A stretch of 64,000 bases of DNA from Synechococcus sp. A18-25c (GTDB lineage: Bacteria; Cyanobacteriota; Cyanobacteriia; PCC-6307; Cyanobiaceae), in the NCBI RefSeq assembly GCF_014280035.1, contig NZ_CP047957.1, positions 1,364,001 to 1,428,000 of the forward strand, read 5' to 3'. Position 1 is the stretch's first letter. Each line of letters opens with the position of its first letter. The notes below the pieces were generated by a model. It was not told where the DNA came from. It ran no database searches and worked only from the letters and a program-made list of their open reading frames with translations. Below are positions 37,127 to 47,061 of the stretch, in pieces. The position numbers were made by a program, and so were the translations under genes.

Positions 37127-38527
37127 ATGACAGCGATCAAGGACACGCCACAACCGGGGCTGATCATCACGGTGTTCGGCGAGGACCTGGACCAGCAAGG
37201 ACGGGGGCTTGCCCGTTGGAACGACTGGGTCATCGCGGTGCCCGAACTGCTTCCAGGAGAAGAAGCCAAAGTTCAGCTTCAGCAACGCCAACGGCGCATG
37301 TGGCTGGCCCGTCGCCTGGAAACGCTTCAGCCGTCAACCGATGCACGTCGGCCACCCTGCATCCTGGCCCACAAATGCGGCGGATGTTCCCTTCAACATC
37401 TCTCGGTCGAAGGGCAAAACGCTTGGAAACAGAGGCATCTTCACAACACACTCACGAGGATTGGAAAGCTCAGTGCACCCCTCAGTCCCCTCATCAGCCC
37501 CGAATCTGAATCCCTGGGGTACCGCAATCGTGCCCTGATTCCTCTGTTGATGGAGGGAAGCAACCTGCGCCTCGGGTATTACCGCCGAGGCAGCCATCGG
37601 ATCGTCAACCTCAACCATTGCCCGGTTCTGGATCCAAGACTGGATGCCTTGATTCCAGAGATCAAAGCGGATCTGCTGTCCACTGGCTGGGTCATGGATT
37701 CTGATTTCCGTGGCAAAGCAGGGCTTCGCCATCTCGGGCTTCGTATTGGCGTCCGGACTGGAGATGTCTTGATTTCTCTGATCTCAGCAACGGAGGTTTT
37801 GCCGGGAATCGACGGCTTGAGTGAACGTTGGATAAAACGATGGCCCCAGGTGAAAGGGGTGACCCTCAATCTGCAACCGCGTCGATCTAATACGGTGCTT
37901 GGCGAGCAAACCATCTGTCTGCAGGGGCAGGATTCGATCGATGAGCAGTTCTGTGGGCTGAAGCTCGAACTGGGAACCACCACGTTCTTCCAAGTGAACA
38001 CGGCCCGTGCCGAACGGGCGGTGGTGATGATCTGTGATTGGCTCTCCACATCAGGAGAACCTTTGCGCGTCATTGATGCCTACTGCGGGATCGGCACCAT
38101 TGCGCTTCCGATTGCTGCTCACGGCCACAGCGTGACTGGACTGGAGATCAGTTCGGCATCCATCCGCCATGCCCAGCGCAATGCATCAAGAAACAATCTG
38201 CAGAACACAGAATTCATCGACGGAGATGTGATCAAGCATCTCCAAGAGCTGCTTCCACATCACGACGCTCTTGTGGTGGACCCTCCCCGGAAGGGCCTGA
38301 GCCCTGACGTGTTGGCGATGATCCTGAAGCAGCCACCCCATCGCTTGGCCTACCTCAGTTGCGATCCCGCGACACTGGCGCGGGATCTTCGCGAATTAGC
38401 AAGCGATCAAGGCCCCTACAAGATCGAGGCGATCCAGCCGATGGACTTCTTTCCCCAAACGTCCCATCTGGAATGTCTGGTCTTGATGCGGTCAATCAAC
38501 TGCGCAGCTCAACCTGGAACTGCTTGA
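37127..38527 (+). CDS. rlmD: TrmA/RlmD-type RNA (uracil-5-)-methyltransferase
   Basis: 466 aa from ATG 37127. An N-terminal TRAM-like beta domain is followed by an Fe-S motif (PPCILAHKCGGCSLQH and a later NHCPVLDP Cys). The SAM-binding part has VIDAYCGIGTIALPIAAHG and ALVVDPPRKGL, and the catalytic nucleophile is in AYLSCDPATLARDL. Members methylate U1939 or U747 of 23S rRNA or U54 of tRNA; the Fe-S cysteines favour the rRNA enzymes (RlmD/RlmC). It is convergent with pheT and overlaps it by 32 nt. Confidence 0.88.
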   Translation: MTAIKDTPQPGLIITVFGEDLDQQGRGLARWNDWVIAVPELLPGEEAKVQLQQRQRRMWLARRLETLQPSTDARRPPCILAHKCGGCSLQHLSVEGQNAWKQRHLHNTLTRIGKLSAPLSPLISPESESLGYRNRALIPLLMEGSNLRLGYYRRGSHRIVNLNHCPVLDPRLDALIPEIKADLLSTGWVMDSDFRGKAGLRHLGLRIGVRTGDVLISLISATEVLPGIDGLSERWIKRWPQVKGVTLNLQPRRSNTVLGEQTICLQGQDSIDEQFCGLKLELGTTTFFQVNTARAERAVVMICDWLSTSGEPLRVIDAYCGIGTIALPIAAHGHSVTGLEISSASIRHAQRNASRNNLQNTEFIDGDVIKHLQELLPHHDALVVDPPRKGLSPDVLAMILKQPPHRLAYLSCDPATLARDLRELASDQGPYKIEAIQPMDFFPQTSHLECLVLMRSINCAAQPGTA

Positions 38528-40952
38528 CCAACGCTTGGCGCACCTTGTCGTGCACCGGTTGAATTTGCTCATCGGTGAGCGTGCTGTCTTTACCGCGATA
38601 CCGAAGACGAAAAGCCTGACTGCACTGCGCGTCACTGAGTTGACCGCCTTCGAAGCGATCAATCAGTTCCACGGACTCCAGCAACGGCTTGCCCGCTTTG
38701 CGAATGGCCTGCAACAGCTCGCCTGATGGGAGGCTGCGCGGCACCACCATGGCGAGATCCCGTTCAGATGCAGGCAACGTGGAGTAGGCCTTGAATTGCG
38801 GGCTCCAACGGTTGCTTCGCGTCGCTGCTGCGAGCAGGCGCGCCAGATCCAGATCAAACAAATAAGTCTCCGCAGGCAATTGCTCGCTCTCGCACAGCGC
38901 CGGATGAAGTTGCCCAAAACAGCCCAGAGGACGGCCTTCCACGACCAAGCTGGCAGCGCGTCCAGGGTGCAAACGCTGATCGTCGTTCAGTCGCTTGTCT
39001 TGCACTTCAATCCCAAGCGACGCCAGCACCGATGCCAGAACACCACGGGCCTGGTGATAGGTCAGCGGTTGCGGCTTACCGCTTGTCTGCCAACGGGACA
39101 GGCGCCGCTCACCACAGATGACACCGCTGAGCCGTGAGTCCTGAGCAATCGACTCACCTTCGGGACGGAAAACATGACCGATTTCGAACACCCAGCAACC
39201 CGGTTGGGACGCTTGCAGATTGCGTCGACAGACTTGGAGGTGCTCCTGCCAGAGAGACGTGCGCAGGTGGCTTGTTTCCGCAAGCAAAGGGTTGCTGATC
39301 CCAATGCGATTGGGGTCATTCACATCAGCACTGGTGAGTGACAGCGTGGTGATCTCCTGAAGACCATTGGCAGAGAAGCGCTGACGCAGTCGACGTTCGG
39401 CTTGCTGCGCCAAAGTCAGCTGACCAGGTCGGAGTGGATCAGGAAGATGAGACTGGAACCGGTCGAAGCCCACGAGACGGGCCACCTCTTCAATCAGGTC
39501 CACTTCGCGCAGGAGATCCATCCGTCTGGAAGGGGGCGCAACCACCGTCCATCCATCCTCCGTGGGGGTCAGTGCACAACCGAGGGCCGACAGACATGCC
39601 TCGACCTGTTCATCTGAAAGATCAACGGCATGAGTCGCTTCATCCGTGGCCGCGAGTGGACCCAGCAGGCGATGCAACGCATGACGCCGCAGCGTCACGA
39701 CGGGGTCAGGTCCCTGCTCGGCAGAACATTGCCAGCACGTTCCTACCTGCGCACCTTGCATGTCAGCCATCAACGCGAGAGCCCGACCAGCCGCCAGCAA
39801 AGTGACCTCCCGCGGCAGGCCCTTCTCGTAACGGGTGCTGGCATCGGTTCGCTGCCCGGTGGCCCGGCTGTTGTTGCGCACCGATGTGGGGGTGAACAGT
39901 GCCGATTCAAGCCAGATGCGCTTGGTGCTGTCGGTCACACCACTTTCGGCACTCCCCATCACCCCAGCCACGGCCACGGCACGGTCGCGACAGGTCACCA
40001 CCTGCACGCGCTCATCCAGGTTGATTTCGCGACCATCAAGACCGGTGAACAGCTCATCGGTGCGGGCCTGTCGCAACCCGAAGTCAGAGGCCTGGATGCT
40101 CTGACCACAGAGGGATTCCAGGGCATCGGCGTCGAAGGCATGCAACGGCTGTCCCTGCTCCAGCATCACCAGGTTGGTGATGTCCACCACTGCATTGACA
40201 GGGTTGACCCCTCCCCTCTGCAGCCGCTGCTGCAGCCACTGGGGAGACCGCGCAGACCCATCGACCCCTTGAACGGCCGTCAGTGCATAGATGCCTCCGG
40301 TCGTCATCGCCTCCGCGGATGCCGCATCCGGTTGCAGGGATTCAATCTGCTCCGGAGCGTTGGCGTCCGGCAGCGACAGATCAGCCCCCGTTAAGGCCGC
40401 TACTTCTCTGGCGATCCCTGTCATTGAGAGACCATCCGGACGATTGGCCGTGATTGCCAGCTCCAGAACCGTGTCATCGAGACCGAGCACCGGAGCAATC
40501 GGTGAACCGGGTTCAGGAAGCTCGTCCACCAGATCGTCCAGGATGGCAATGCCATCGACATCGCTGCTCTGCCCGAGTTCGGACAGGGAGCAGATCATTC
40601 CCTGACTGCTGACTCCTCGCAGCTCCCCTGCCTTGATGGTGAGATTCACCGCCGGGAGGACAGCGCCCACAGTGGCGACGGGGACATGAATCCCTGCACG
40701 CACATTCTTCGCACCACAGACGATCTGCAACGGTTCGTCCGTACCGACATTCACCTTGCAGACGCTCAGCTTGTCGGCATTGGGATGCTTGTCACGCTCC
40801 AGCACATGACCGACCACGACACCCTGGGTCAGGCTGGAGAGATCGTCGAGCTCCTCCACTTCGAAACCGGCCATCGACAACCGTTCACCCAGCTGTGAAG
40901 CGGGTTCATTCACCTGCACAAGATCCTTAAGCCAGGAGAGAGAAACCCGCAT
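38496..40952 (-). CDS. pheT: Phenylalanyl-tRNA synthetase beta subunit
   Basis: 818 aa. Bacterial-type beta chain with an EMAP/Trbp111-like domain near the N-terminus (VVGHVLERDKHPNADKLSVCKVNVG), B3/B4 editing domain (residues about 210-390, with VVDITNLVMLEQGQPLHAFDAD), B5 domain, synthetase-like core and C-terminal FDX-ACB anticodon-binding domain (FKAYSTLPASERDLAMVVP ... GKDSTLTDEQIQPVHDKVR). It forms the alpha2-beta2 enzyme with PheS, which is not in this window. It is divergent from rpmG. Confidence 0.96.
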   Translation of the reverse strand: MRVSLSWLKDLVQVNEPASQLGERLSMAGFEVEELDDLSSLTQGVVVGHVLERDKHPNADKLSVCKVNVGTDEPLQIVCGAKNVRAGIHVPVATVGAVLPAVNLTIKAGELRGVSSQGMICSLSELGQSSDVDGIAILDDLVDELPEPGSPIAPVLGLDDTVLELAITANRPDGLSMTGIAREVAALTGADLSLPDANAPEQIESLQPDAASAEAMTTGGIYALTAVQGVDGSARSPQWLQQRLQRGGVNPVNAVVDITNLVMLEQGQPLHAFDADALESLCGQSIQASDFGLRQARTDELFTGLDGREINLDERVQVVTCRDRAVAVAGVMGSAESGVTDSTKRIWLESALFTPTSVRNNSRATGQRTDASTRYEKGLPREVTLLAAGRALALMADMQGAQVGTCWQCSAEQGPDPVVTLRRHALHRLLGPLAATDEATHAVDLSDEQVEACLSALGCALTPTEDGWTVVAPPSRRMDLLREVDLIEEVARLVGFDRFQSHLPDPLRPGQLTLAQQAERRLRQRFSANGLQEITTLSLTSADVNDPNRIGISNPLLAETSHLRTSLWQEHLQVCRRNLQASQPGCWVFEIGHVFRPEGESIAQDSRLSGVICGERRLSRWQTSGKPQPLTYHQARGVLASVLASLGIEVQDKRLNDDQRLHPGRAASLVVEGRPLGCFGQLHPALCESEQLPAETYLFDLDLARLLAAATRSNRWSPQFKAYSTLPASERDLAMVVPRSLPSGELLQAIRKAGKPLLESVELIDRFEGGQLSDAQCSQAFRLRYRGKDSTLTDEQIQPVHDKVRQALVKQFQVELRS

Positions 40953-41080
40953 CGGGAGGTGGAACTCGGCGCGTGATCCTACGAACTCCCATCCGCTCAG
41001 GTGACAGGCATTGGCCGTGAGGTGGACCTGTAAGCTGAATGTTTGTCACTTCGCTTCGCACCTGCGGCGCAACGTCCTTT

Positions 41081-41275
41081 ATGGCCAAGAACAAGGGCGT
41101 CCGGATCGTGATCACTCTTGAGTGCACGGAATGCCGGTCCAATCCCGCCAAGCGTTCCCCGGGCGTGTCCCGTTACACGACCGAGAAGAACCGCCGGAAC
41201 ACCACCGAACGGCTGGAGATCAAAAAGTTCTGTCCCCACTGCAACAAGATGACTCTCCACAAGGAGATCAAGTGA
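41081..41275 (+). CDS. rpmG: 50S ribosomal protein L33
   Basis: 64 aa from ATG 41081 (an in-frame ATG at 41039 adds an unlikely leader). [20 protein letters not shown], then [34 protein letters not shown] is the L33 pattern with both CxxC pairs intact, that is the zinc-binding form. It begins the rpmG-rpsR-RNase II series. An extended -10-like TGTAAGCT lies at 41029-41036, a weak promoter candidate. Confidence 0.95.
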   Translation: MAKNKGVRIVITLECTECRSNPAKRSPGVSRYTTEKNRRNTTERLEIKKFCPHCNKMTLHKEIK

Positions 41276-41316
41276 TCTTGCAGGTCTTTTCGTCTTCTCA
41301 CCGTTCCTGATCTTCC

Positions 41317-41538
41317 ATGTCCAGTTCCTTCTTCAAGAAGCGTCTTTCACCGATCAAGCCTGGCGATCCCATCGATTACAAGGATGTGGATCTGCTCAAA
41401 AAGTTCATCACTGAGCGCGGCAAGATTCTTCCCCGTCGTCTCACCGGCCTCACCGCCAAGCAGCAACGCGATCTCACCAACGCCGTGAAGCGTGCTCGCA
41501 TTGTGGCCCTGCTGCCCTTCGTGAATCCCGAGGGTTGA
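41317..41538 (+). CDS. rpsR: 30S ribosomal protein S18
   Basis: 73 aa. [66 protein letters not shown] is a typical S18, including the rRNA-binding IxPRRxTG loop. It is located in the platform of the small subunit beside S6. It follows rpmG by 41 nt. Its reading frame continues past the TGA directly into the RNase II gene frame without another stop. Confidence 0.96.
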
Positions 41539-41574
41539 TTTCTGGCCAGCGCTGACTGCAAACCGGGAGATCTG

Positions 41575-43581
41575 GTGGGCGTTAGCGACGCTAAAACCGC
41601 TCAACTTGCCGTCGTTGTTGCACTTCAAGGCAGCAAACGTCGTTTGAGAGTTGGCTTTAACGCCAAGGAACAAGTTGTTCCTTCTCGCCACGTTGAGCTC
41701 ATTTACCCCCAGTTGAGTGGTTCGGATCAACCCACTCGCCTGGGGGTTTCTCCATGGTCTTTCGATCTCAAAAACCTCAACCAAGCCAATCCCACACGTC
41801 GCGAATGGGGCCAGTTATGGGTCTTGCTCTCGGAATCATCGGAGACGATTGATCTGGCTGGTTTCGCTGAGTTGGCTTGCGGTTCTGACGAGCCCATTCA
41901 GCGTGCTGTGTGCTGGCTCGCGCTGAAAACGGAGCAAGATCTGTTTCGTTGGAAACAGGGGATGATCCAGCCCCGGTCCTCCACCGAGATCAGGCAACGA
42001 CGCCTGGAGCGGCGAAAACAGTCGCTTCAAGCCCACCGAAGCCGGCTTTGGATTGACCAACTGAAGTCTCGACAACCTTTGGATTTCAGCGCGCTAGATG
42101 CCGGCCATCAGCGGTGGGTGTTGGATCTTCAGAGCGTTGTGGCCACTGAAACTGAGCCCGAAGACTTAAATGATGAGCTGCTTCTGGCGCTGAAGTCAGC
42201 CCGAGTGGCGCCAGAGCGCCATGAACTCCGATCGCTGCTGATCGACCTCGATCAATGGGATCCACACCAGCTCTCAGCCATGAATGGCACCACCTGGAGC
42301 CACGGGTTCTGCGATGTGATCGTCGAGCAGGTCAACCAACTCATGGCCGACCATGAGGGGCCACGTCCTGGTGATGACAAACGGGTTGATCTGACTGGGC
42401 AGACCTGCTTCACGATTGATGATGCCGAGACACGCGACATTGATGATGCGGTCGCACTGGAACGTTGCGATGACGGCACCAAGAGGCTCTGGATTCATAT
42501 TGCCGACCCTGGGCGGCTGATTGACGACGACTCACTGTTGGATCAAGAGGCTCGCCGACGCGGGAGCAGTCTTTATCTATCGAGGGGAATTCTTCCCATG
42601 TTTCCCTCGGAACTCTCCACAGGGCCCTTTAGCCTCCTTGCCGGTCAGCGCAATCCGGCCTGGAGCACTTGGGTTGAACTCGATGCCGATGGTGACATTG
42701 CCGATTACGGCATCCAAAGAAGCTGGGTAAAGCCGCGTTATCGACTCACCTATGAGGATGCGGACGAGTTAATCGATTTTGCTCCCCCTGAAGACGCTGA
42801 TCTGGCGGAACTCCACGCCTTGCTGGAACGCCGTCGACGGTGGCGTGTGTCGCAGGGAGCCTTGCTGATGGATCTCCCGGAAGGACGCATTCGCTGCCGT
42901 GATGAGGCATTGAGCGTGCAGATCACCGAGCCTGGACCCGCGCGTTCCATGGTGGCGGAAGCAATGATCCTGGCGGGTGCTGTTGCGGCTCGATTCGGTC
43001 TTGATCACGATCTGGCTCTTCCTTACCGCAGTCAGCTGCCTGCCGATCTGCCTTCACCGGCCCAACTCGAGGATTTGCCCGAAGGAGCCGTGCGTTTTGC
43101 AGCGATCAAACGCTGTCTGAGCCGGGGACTGATGGGAACCCAACCTGCGGCCCATTTCAGCCTCGGGTTACCGGCTTATGCGCAGGCCACCTCGCCCATC
43201 CGCCGCTATGGCGATCTCGTGGTGCAACGGCAGATCGCAGCTGTGATCGATGGCCTGGAACCCCGTTCCGAAGAAGACTTGCAAGAGCTTCTGGAACAGT
43301 TCGATGGAGCGATTCGCGAAGGCATCTCCATTGCCAGGGAAGACCAGCGTCATTGGCAACAGGTTTGGTTTGAACAGCACCACGATCAGAGCTGGAACGC
43401 CGATTTTCTCCGCTGGTTGAGACCCCAGGATCGTCTCGGGCTCATCCGCATCGAGTCTCTGGCCATGGATGTGGCAGCCGAATGTCCACCTGGGTCCAAC
43501 CCTGGAGACGCGCTGGTGGTGACGGTGCGTCAGGTTGACTCTCAGCGAGATCAACTCCTGCTTTTCGCCGCAGAAGCTTGA
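41575..43581 (+). CDS. RNase II/RNB family 3'-5' exoribonuclease
   Basis: 668 aa if GTG 41575 is used. The RNB catalytic block is CFTIDDAETRDIDDAVALE with the metal-binding Asp cluster, followed by LSRGILPMFPSELSTG and the C-terminal YAQATSPIRRYGDLVVQRQI. The N-terminal part is a small barrel (LAVVVALQGSKRRLRVGF), and there is no strong C-terminal S1 domain. It degrades RNA processively from the 3' end. The homologous N-terminus probably includes upstream residues KPGDLVGV, which would need a start at CTG 41542, just behind the rpsR stop. Confidence 0.92.
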   Translation: MGVSDAKTAQLAVVVALQGSKRRLRVGFNAKEQVVPSRHVELIYPQLSGSDQPTRLGVSPWSFDLKNLNQANPTRREWGQLWVLLSESSETIDLAGFAELACGSDEPIQRAVCWLALKTEQDLFRWKQGMIQPRSSTEIRQRRLERRKQSLQAHRSRLWIDQLKSRQPLDFSALDAGHQRWVLDLQSVVATETEPEDLNDELLLALKSARVAPERHELRSLLIDLDQWDPHQLSAMNGTTWSHGFCDVIVEQVNQLMADHEGPRPGDDKRVDLTGQTCFTIDDAETRDIDDAVALERCDDGTKRLWIHIADPGRLIDDDSLLDQEARRRGSSLYLSRGILPMFPSELSTGPFSLLAGQRNPAWSTWVELDADGDIADYGIQRSWVKPRYRLTYEDADELIDFAPPEDADLAELHALLERRRRWRVSQGALLMDLPEGRIRCRDEALSVQITEPGPARSMVAEAMILAGAVAARFGLDHDLALPYRSQLPADLPSPAQLEDLPEGAVRFAAIKRCLSRGLMGTQPAAHFSLGLPAYAQATSPIRRYGDLVVQRQIAAVIDGLEPRSEEDLQELLEQFDGAIREGISIAREDQRHWQQVWFEQHHDQSWNADFLRWLRPQDRLGLIRIESLAMDVAAECPPGSNPGDALVVTVRQVDSQRDQLLLFAAEA

Positions 43582-43587
43582 GCGGCA

Positions 43588-45357
43588 TCAGTTGACACTG
43601 GTGACGCGCAGCCAGGGTCCCCAGGGGTTGCGGATGCCATCAAGCGTCACTGACCTCGACGCATCGATCTGCTCAAGGCTGTCATGAACAGCAGGCTCAA
43701 GGGTGATCAAAGGGATGGATTCTTGGCCCTTCTGTTCAAACCGGAAACCACCCTGATCATCACGGTGAATCCACCCCTGCCAAATGGCGCCAGCGCGATG
43801 CGTTTGAAGCGATGCCGGCTCGAGCTGATGGCGATCAAGCGCCCGAATCTGGCGCTGTCGCCATTGCGTGTGATGCCATGGGGTATCCCAGAGAGGAACC
43901 ACAGCGGAAGGCGCATGAGCATCGTTGATCAAGCGCATCTGCAGGGCACGCACAGACAGCGCCGAGGGCTGAGTTGCCGTTTCCACAGCGAGAGCCGCTG
44001 CCATGCCAGCCGCTTGACCCACATTCAAGATCAAGGGTTGTAATCGGGTTGCACCGTTGGCCATGTGGCTGGTGCTGAAGGCCTTGTCTGCAGCCAGAAG
44101 GTTGTCGATGTCAGCACTCACCAGAGCGCCATAGGGGATGGAAAAGGGCGTCCCAGTCCAGCGACCTCCCCATCGACAACTTTTGGGAGCCAATGGCCAG
44201 TCTTCTCCGGGATAGTGGTGATCATTGGCGTAATTGCCGATGGCAATGGCTTGCAACGTCCCCGAGTCATCCATGGGTGGCTTCCCAACCAAGTGATCGC
44301 TGTCCTGCGGAAGCAGATGCTGTTCGATCACCGTGCTCAGGCCCACCATGCGCCGCCCCTCTCGCCAATAGGGCATTGGAGCCAACCAAGGGGAGGGACA
44401 ACCGGAATCGCTTGGGAAGGCGCGCCCCAATGACAGTCGACCGTCAGTGGCATCTCGCAAAGCCTCAGCGAAGTGAAGGCTGTGTTGCTGCATTTCGTTG
44501 AACAACAGCGCCTCAGCTTGTGCATCCGTGCCAAAAGCACGCTCAAGCCGCTGATGCCAGTCATTGCCATGCAAGGGCCAATTCAGCATCACCAACCCTG
44601 TAGGCAAACGTCCATAGGTCAGTGTTTTGGTCAGACCAAAGGCTGAACAGGCCTGTTTAAAGGGAGCTGGCAAGCGCGCAGGCGATGGATCATCGTTGCG
44701 TTCTGGTTCCGGCCATGCCAGCGGATTGCCCTGAAGTTGTCCCATCACCACCCAAGTGGGCGACTGAACGGGCTGGTTGCGGAAGAAAGGGTCTGACTGC
44801 AGTCGCTGACGCGATGGAGCGCTGGGTTCATCCCACTGCTCCTGATCCTCCCAGCCGAAGCGAAAGGCCGCGCCTGCCAAGGGCAGCAGATCACCGCGAT
44901 CGCTGCCGTCAATCACAACCTCACAAGCAATCCGTTGGCGCTGGTTCGCAACAGCCACCTGCACAGCCTGAATTCGTGCTCCCTGGCGCTCTACCTCTTT
45001 CAACGAACACTCCGGCCACCACTGCAGGCGTGATTCGTTATGAACCCAATCCTGGAGAACGCACTCAGCGGTTGTCGGTCGGTAGCCGAAGCAACTCACC
45101 CAGTTGTGATCAAGACCCTCTGGTTCACGGCGTTCAAGTTCCCGCAAAAATGCCCCCCAGAGTCCTGTCTGCCAGGGCGTCAGTTCATTTCCATCGGGAC
45201 AACACACACCAGCAGCACTGACCATCCCCCCCAACCAGGAGCCAGGGGTCAGCAGAAGTGTGGACGCCCCTCCACGCGCTGCCTGAAGGGCTGCGGCGAC
45301 ACCACCGGTTCCACCACCCCAAACCAGCACATCCACTGCGTCGATGTTGAAGGCCAT
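43588..45357 (-). CDS. FAD-dependent oxidoreductase (FAD_oxidored family)
   Basis: 589 aa from ATG 45357; the frame extends to 45441, but the FAD-binding fold starts at the later ATG. DVLVWGGGTGGVAAALQAARGG is the dinucleotide-binding motif, CEVVIDGSDRGDLLPLAGAAF the second FAD contact, and the C-terminal LLAADKAFSTSHMANGATRLQPLILNVGQAAGMAAALAV is typical of FAD-dependent oxidoreductases annotated near xanthan lyase or GidA-like families. There is no signal peptide. The substrate is unknown. It is divergent from metG. Confidence 0.82.
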   Translation of the reverse strand: MAFNIDAVDVLVWGGGTGGVAAALQAARGGASTLLLTPGSWLGGMVSAAGVCCPDGNELTPWQTGLWGAFLRELERREPEGLDHNWVSCFGYRPTTAECVLQDWVHNESRLQWWPECSLKEVERQGARIQAVQVAVANQRQRIACEVVIDGSDRGDLLPLAGAAFRFGWEDQEQWDEPSAPSRQRLQSDPFFRNQPVQSPTWVVMGQLQGNPLAWPEPERNDDPSPARLPAPFKQACSAFGLTKTLTYGRLPTGLVMLNWPLHGNDWHQRLERAFGTDAQAEALLFNEMQQHSLHFAEALRDATDGRLSLGRAFPSDSGCPSPWLAPMPYWREGRRMVGLSTVIEQHLLPQDSDHLVGKPPMDDSGTLQAIAIGNYANDHHYPGEDWPLAPKSCRWGGRWTGTPFSIPYGALVSADIDNLLAADKAFSTSHMANGATRLQPLILNVGQAAGMAAALAVETATQPSALSVRALQMRLINDAHAPSAVVPLWDTPWHHTQWRQRQIRALDRHQLEPASLQTHRAGAIWQGWIHRDDQGGFRFEQKGQESIPLITLEPAVHDSLEQIDASRSVTLDGIRNPWGPWLRVTSVN

Positions 45358-45516
45358 GGCGAAAACCAAGATGCGATCAGAAAAGGGCGGATGGAACCAG
45401 CCCGGCTCACTCGTCCACTGGACCGACGCTTTCAGTGGCAATCAAGGAGGTGGGTTGGGAAGGGGGTCGTTAAGATCCCACCCTTGAGCAAGGGGCCACA
45501 GGAGAACGCCGAAGCG

Positions 45517-47061
45517 ATGACCTACAGCCTCACAACTCCGCTTTATTACGTCAATGCCAAGCCCCACCTTGGCAGCACTTACACCACGATCGCCTGCGAT
45601 GCCCTGGCAAGGTTCCAGCGCTTGGAAGGGAACTCCGTAGTGTTCATCACCGGCGTGGATGAGCACGGTCAGAAGATTCAGCGCACGGCGGAATCGCAGC
45701 ACATCAGCCCGCAGGACCACTGCGATCTGATTTCGAGCCAATATTCCCAATTATGGACGGAATGGGGCATTAGCAACGACCGGTTCGTGCGCACCACCAG
45801 CGACCGGCACCTGCCCTTGGTTCAGGAGTTCTTTCGCCGTTGTGAAGCGGCTGGCCACATCCGTACAGGTCACCAGGAAGGTTGGTATTGCGTTGATTGC
45901 GAAGAATTCAAGGACGATCCCGCCGATGCGGAATCACCGGATTGTCCGATTCATCGCAAACCCCTTGAGTGGCGCGATGAAGAGAATCTGTTCTTCTGCC
46001 TGTCCCAGTTTCAGGAACAGATCGAATCCTTGATCGCTCAACCAGGATTCATCGCTCCCAGCAGCCGCAAGCGCGAAGTGGAGAACTTCGTGGCCGGAGG
46101 CTTGCGCGACTTTTCGATCTCTCGGGTCAATGTGTCGTGGGGTCTTCCTGTACCGGGTCACCCAGGACATACCTTCTATGTGTGGTTCGATGCTCTGCTT
46201 GGGTATCTGACGGCGCTGCTTGACGACGGGGGACCCGTCGACCTTGAACGTTTGGCCTCAATCGGATGGCCAGCCGATGTGCATGTGATTGGAAAGGACA
46301 TCCTTCGCTTTCACGCTGTGTATTGGCCAGCGATGTTGCTGTCGGCAGGTTTGCCCGTTCCTAAGAGAGTCTTCGGCCATGGCTTCCTCACCCGAGAAGG
46401 CCAGAAGATGGGCAAATCACTTGGAAATGTTCTTGACCCTGAACATCTCCTTCAGCAATGCGGGACGGACGCTGTGCGCTGGTATCTCTTGCGCGATATT
46501 CAATTTGGTGAAGACGGTGATTTCCAACAGCAACGCTTCCTGGACCTCGTCAACAATGATCTGGCCAACACCATCGGAAATCTGCTGAATCGAACCTCCT
46601 CCATGTCTCGGAAATGGTTCGATGAATCCCTTCCTGTGGATGTGGATGCTGTTCGCTCAACTCACGTGCTCCGTGACAAAGCCGAACAAACCGCAGCTGT
46701 TGTTCGCAGATCGATTCAGGATCTTGCATTCCACAAAGCGTGTGAGGCCGTGCTTCAACTGGCCATCGACGCCAACGGTTTTCTCAATGAACAGGCCCCG
46801 TGGAGCCGCATGAAACAACCTGGCCAGGAACAACAGGTCGGAGAGGACCTTTATGCCGTTCTCGAATGCGCCCGTTATGTCGGGATTCTTCTCCAACCCA
46901 TCGTTCCCGATCTCAGCGCCAGGATCCTCAGCCAGCTGAACCTTGCCCCAACCCAAACGGCGTGGATCAAGGCTCTGACTTGGGGGCAGCTAACCCCTGG
47001 GGGTTCACTGCCGAAGCCTGAACCGGTGATGCAGCGTCTTGAACTTGACGCACCGCTGTGA
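45517..47061 (+). CDS. metG: Methionyl-tRNA synthetase
   Basis: 514 aa from ATG 45517; the long upstream open frame is antisense to the FAD oxidoreductase gene and not part of it. Class Ia motifs: TPLYYVNAKPHLGSTYTTI (HIGH-type), zinc knot CVDCEEF ... CPIHRKPLEW with a Cys-Cys-Cys-His ligand set as in Thermus, and QKMGKSLGN in place of KMSKS. There is no C-terminal Trbp111-like dimerisation domain. It charges initiator and elongator tRNA-Met. Its stop overlaps the lptC-like start by 4 nt. Confidence 0.95.
   Translation: MTYSLTTPLYYVNAKPHLGSTYTTIACDALARFQRLEGNSVVFITGVDEHGQKIQRTAESQHISPQDHCDLISSQYSQLWTEWGISNDRFVRTTSDRHLPLVQEFFRRCEAAGHIRTGHQEGWYCVDCEEFKDDPADAESPDCPIHRKPLEWRDEENLFFCLSQFQEQIESLIAQPGFIAPSSRKREVENFVAGGLRDFSISRVNVSWGLPVPGHPGHTFYVWFDALLGYLTALLDDGGPVDLERLASIGWPADVHVIGKDILRFHAVYWPAMLLSAGLPVPKRVFGHGFLTREGQKMGKSLGNVLDPEHLLQQCGTDAVRWYLLRDIQFGEDGDFQQQRFLDLVNNDLANTIGNLLNRTSSMSRKWFDESLPVDVDAVRSTHVLRDKAEQTAAVVRRSIQDLAFHKACEAVLQLAIDANGFLNEQAPWSRMKQPGQEQQVGEDLYAVLECARYVGILLQPIVPDLSARILSQLNLAPTQTAWIKALTWGQLTPGGSLPKPEPVMQRLELDAPL

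Noticed and set aside
39630-40394. 254-codon open frame on the plus strand
   Set aside because: Antisense to pheT, which is unquestionable. His/Arg/Pro-rich composition typical of a GC-rich shadow frame.
45040-45516. 159-codon upstream extension of metG
   Set aside because: It runs antisense through the FAD oxidoreductase gene; MetRS homology begins exactly at ATG 45517.
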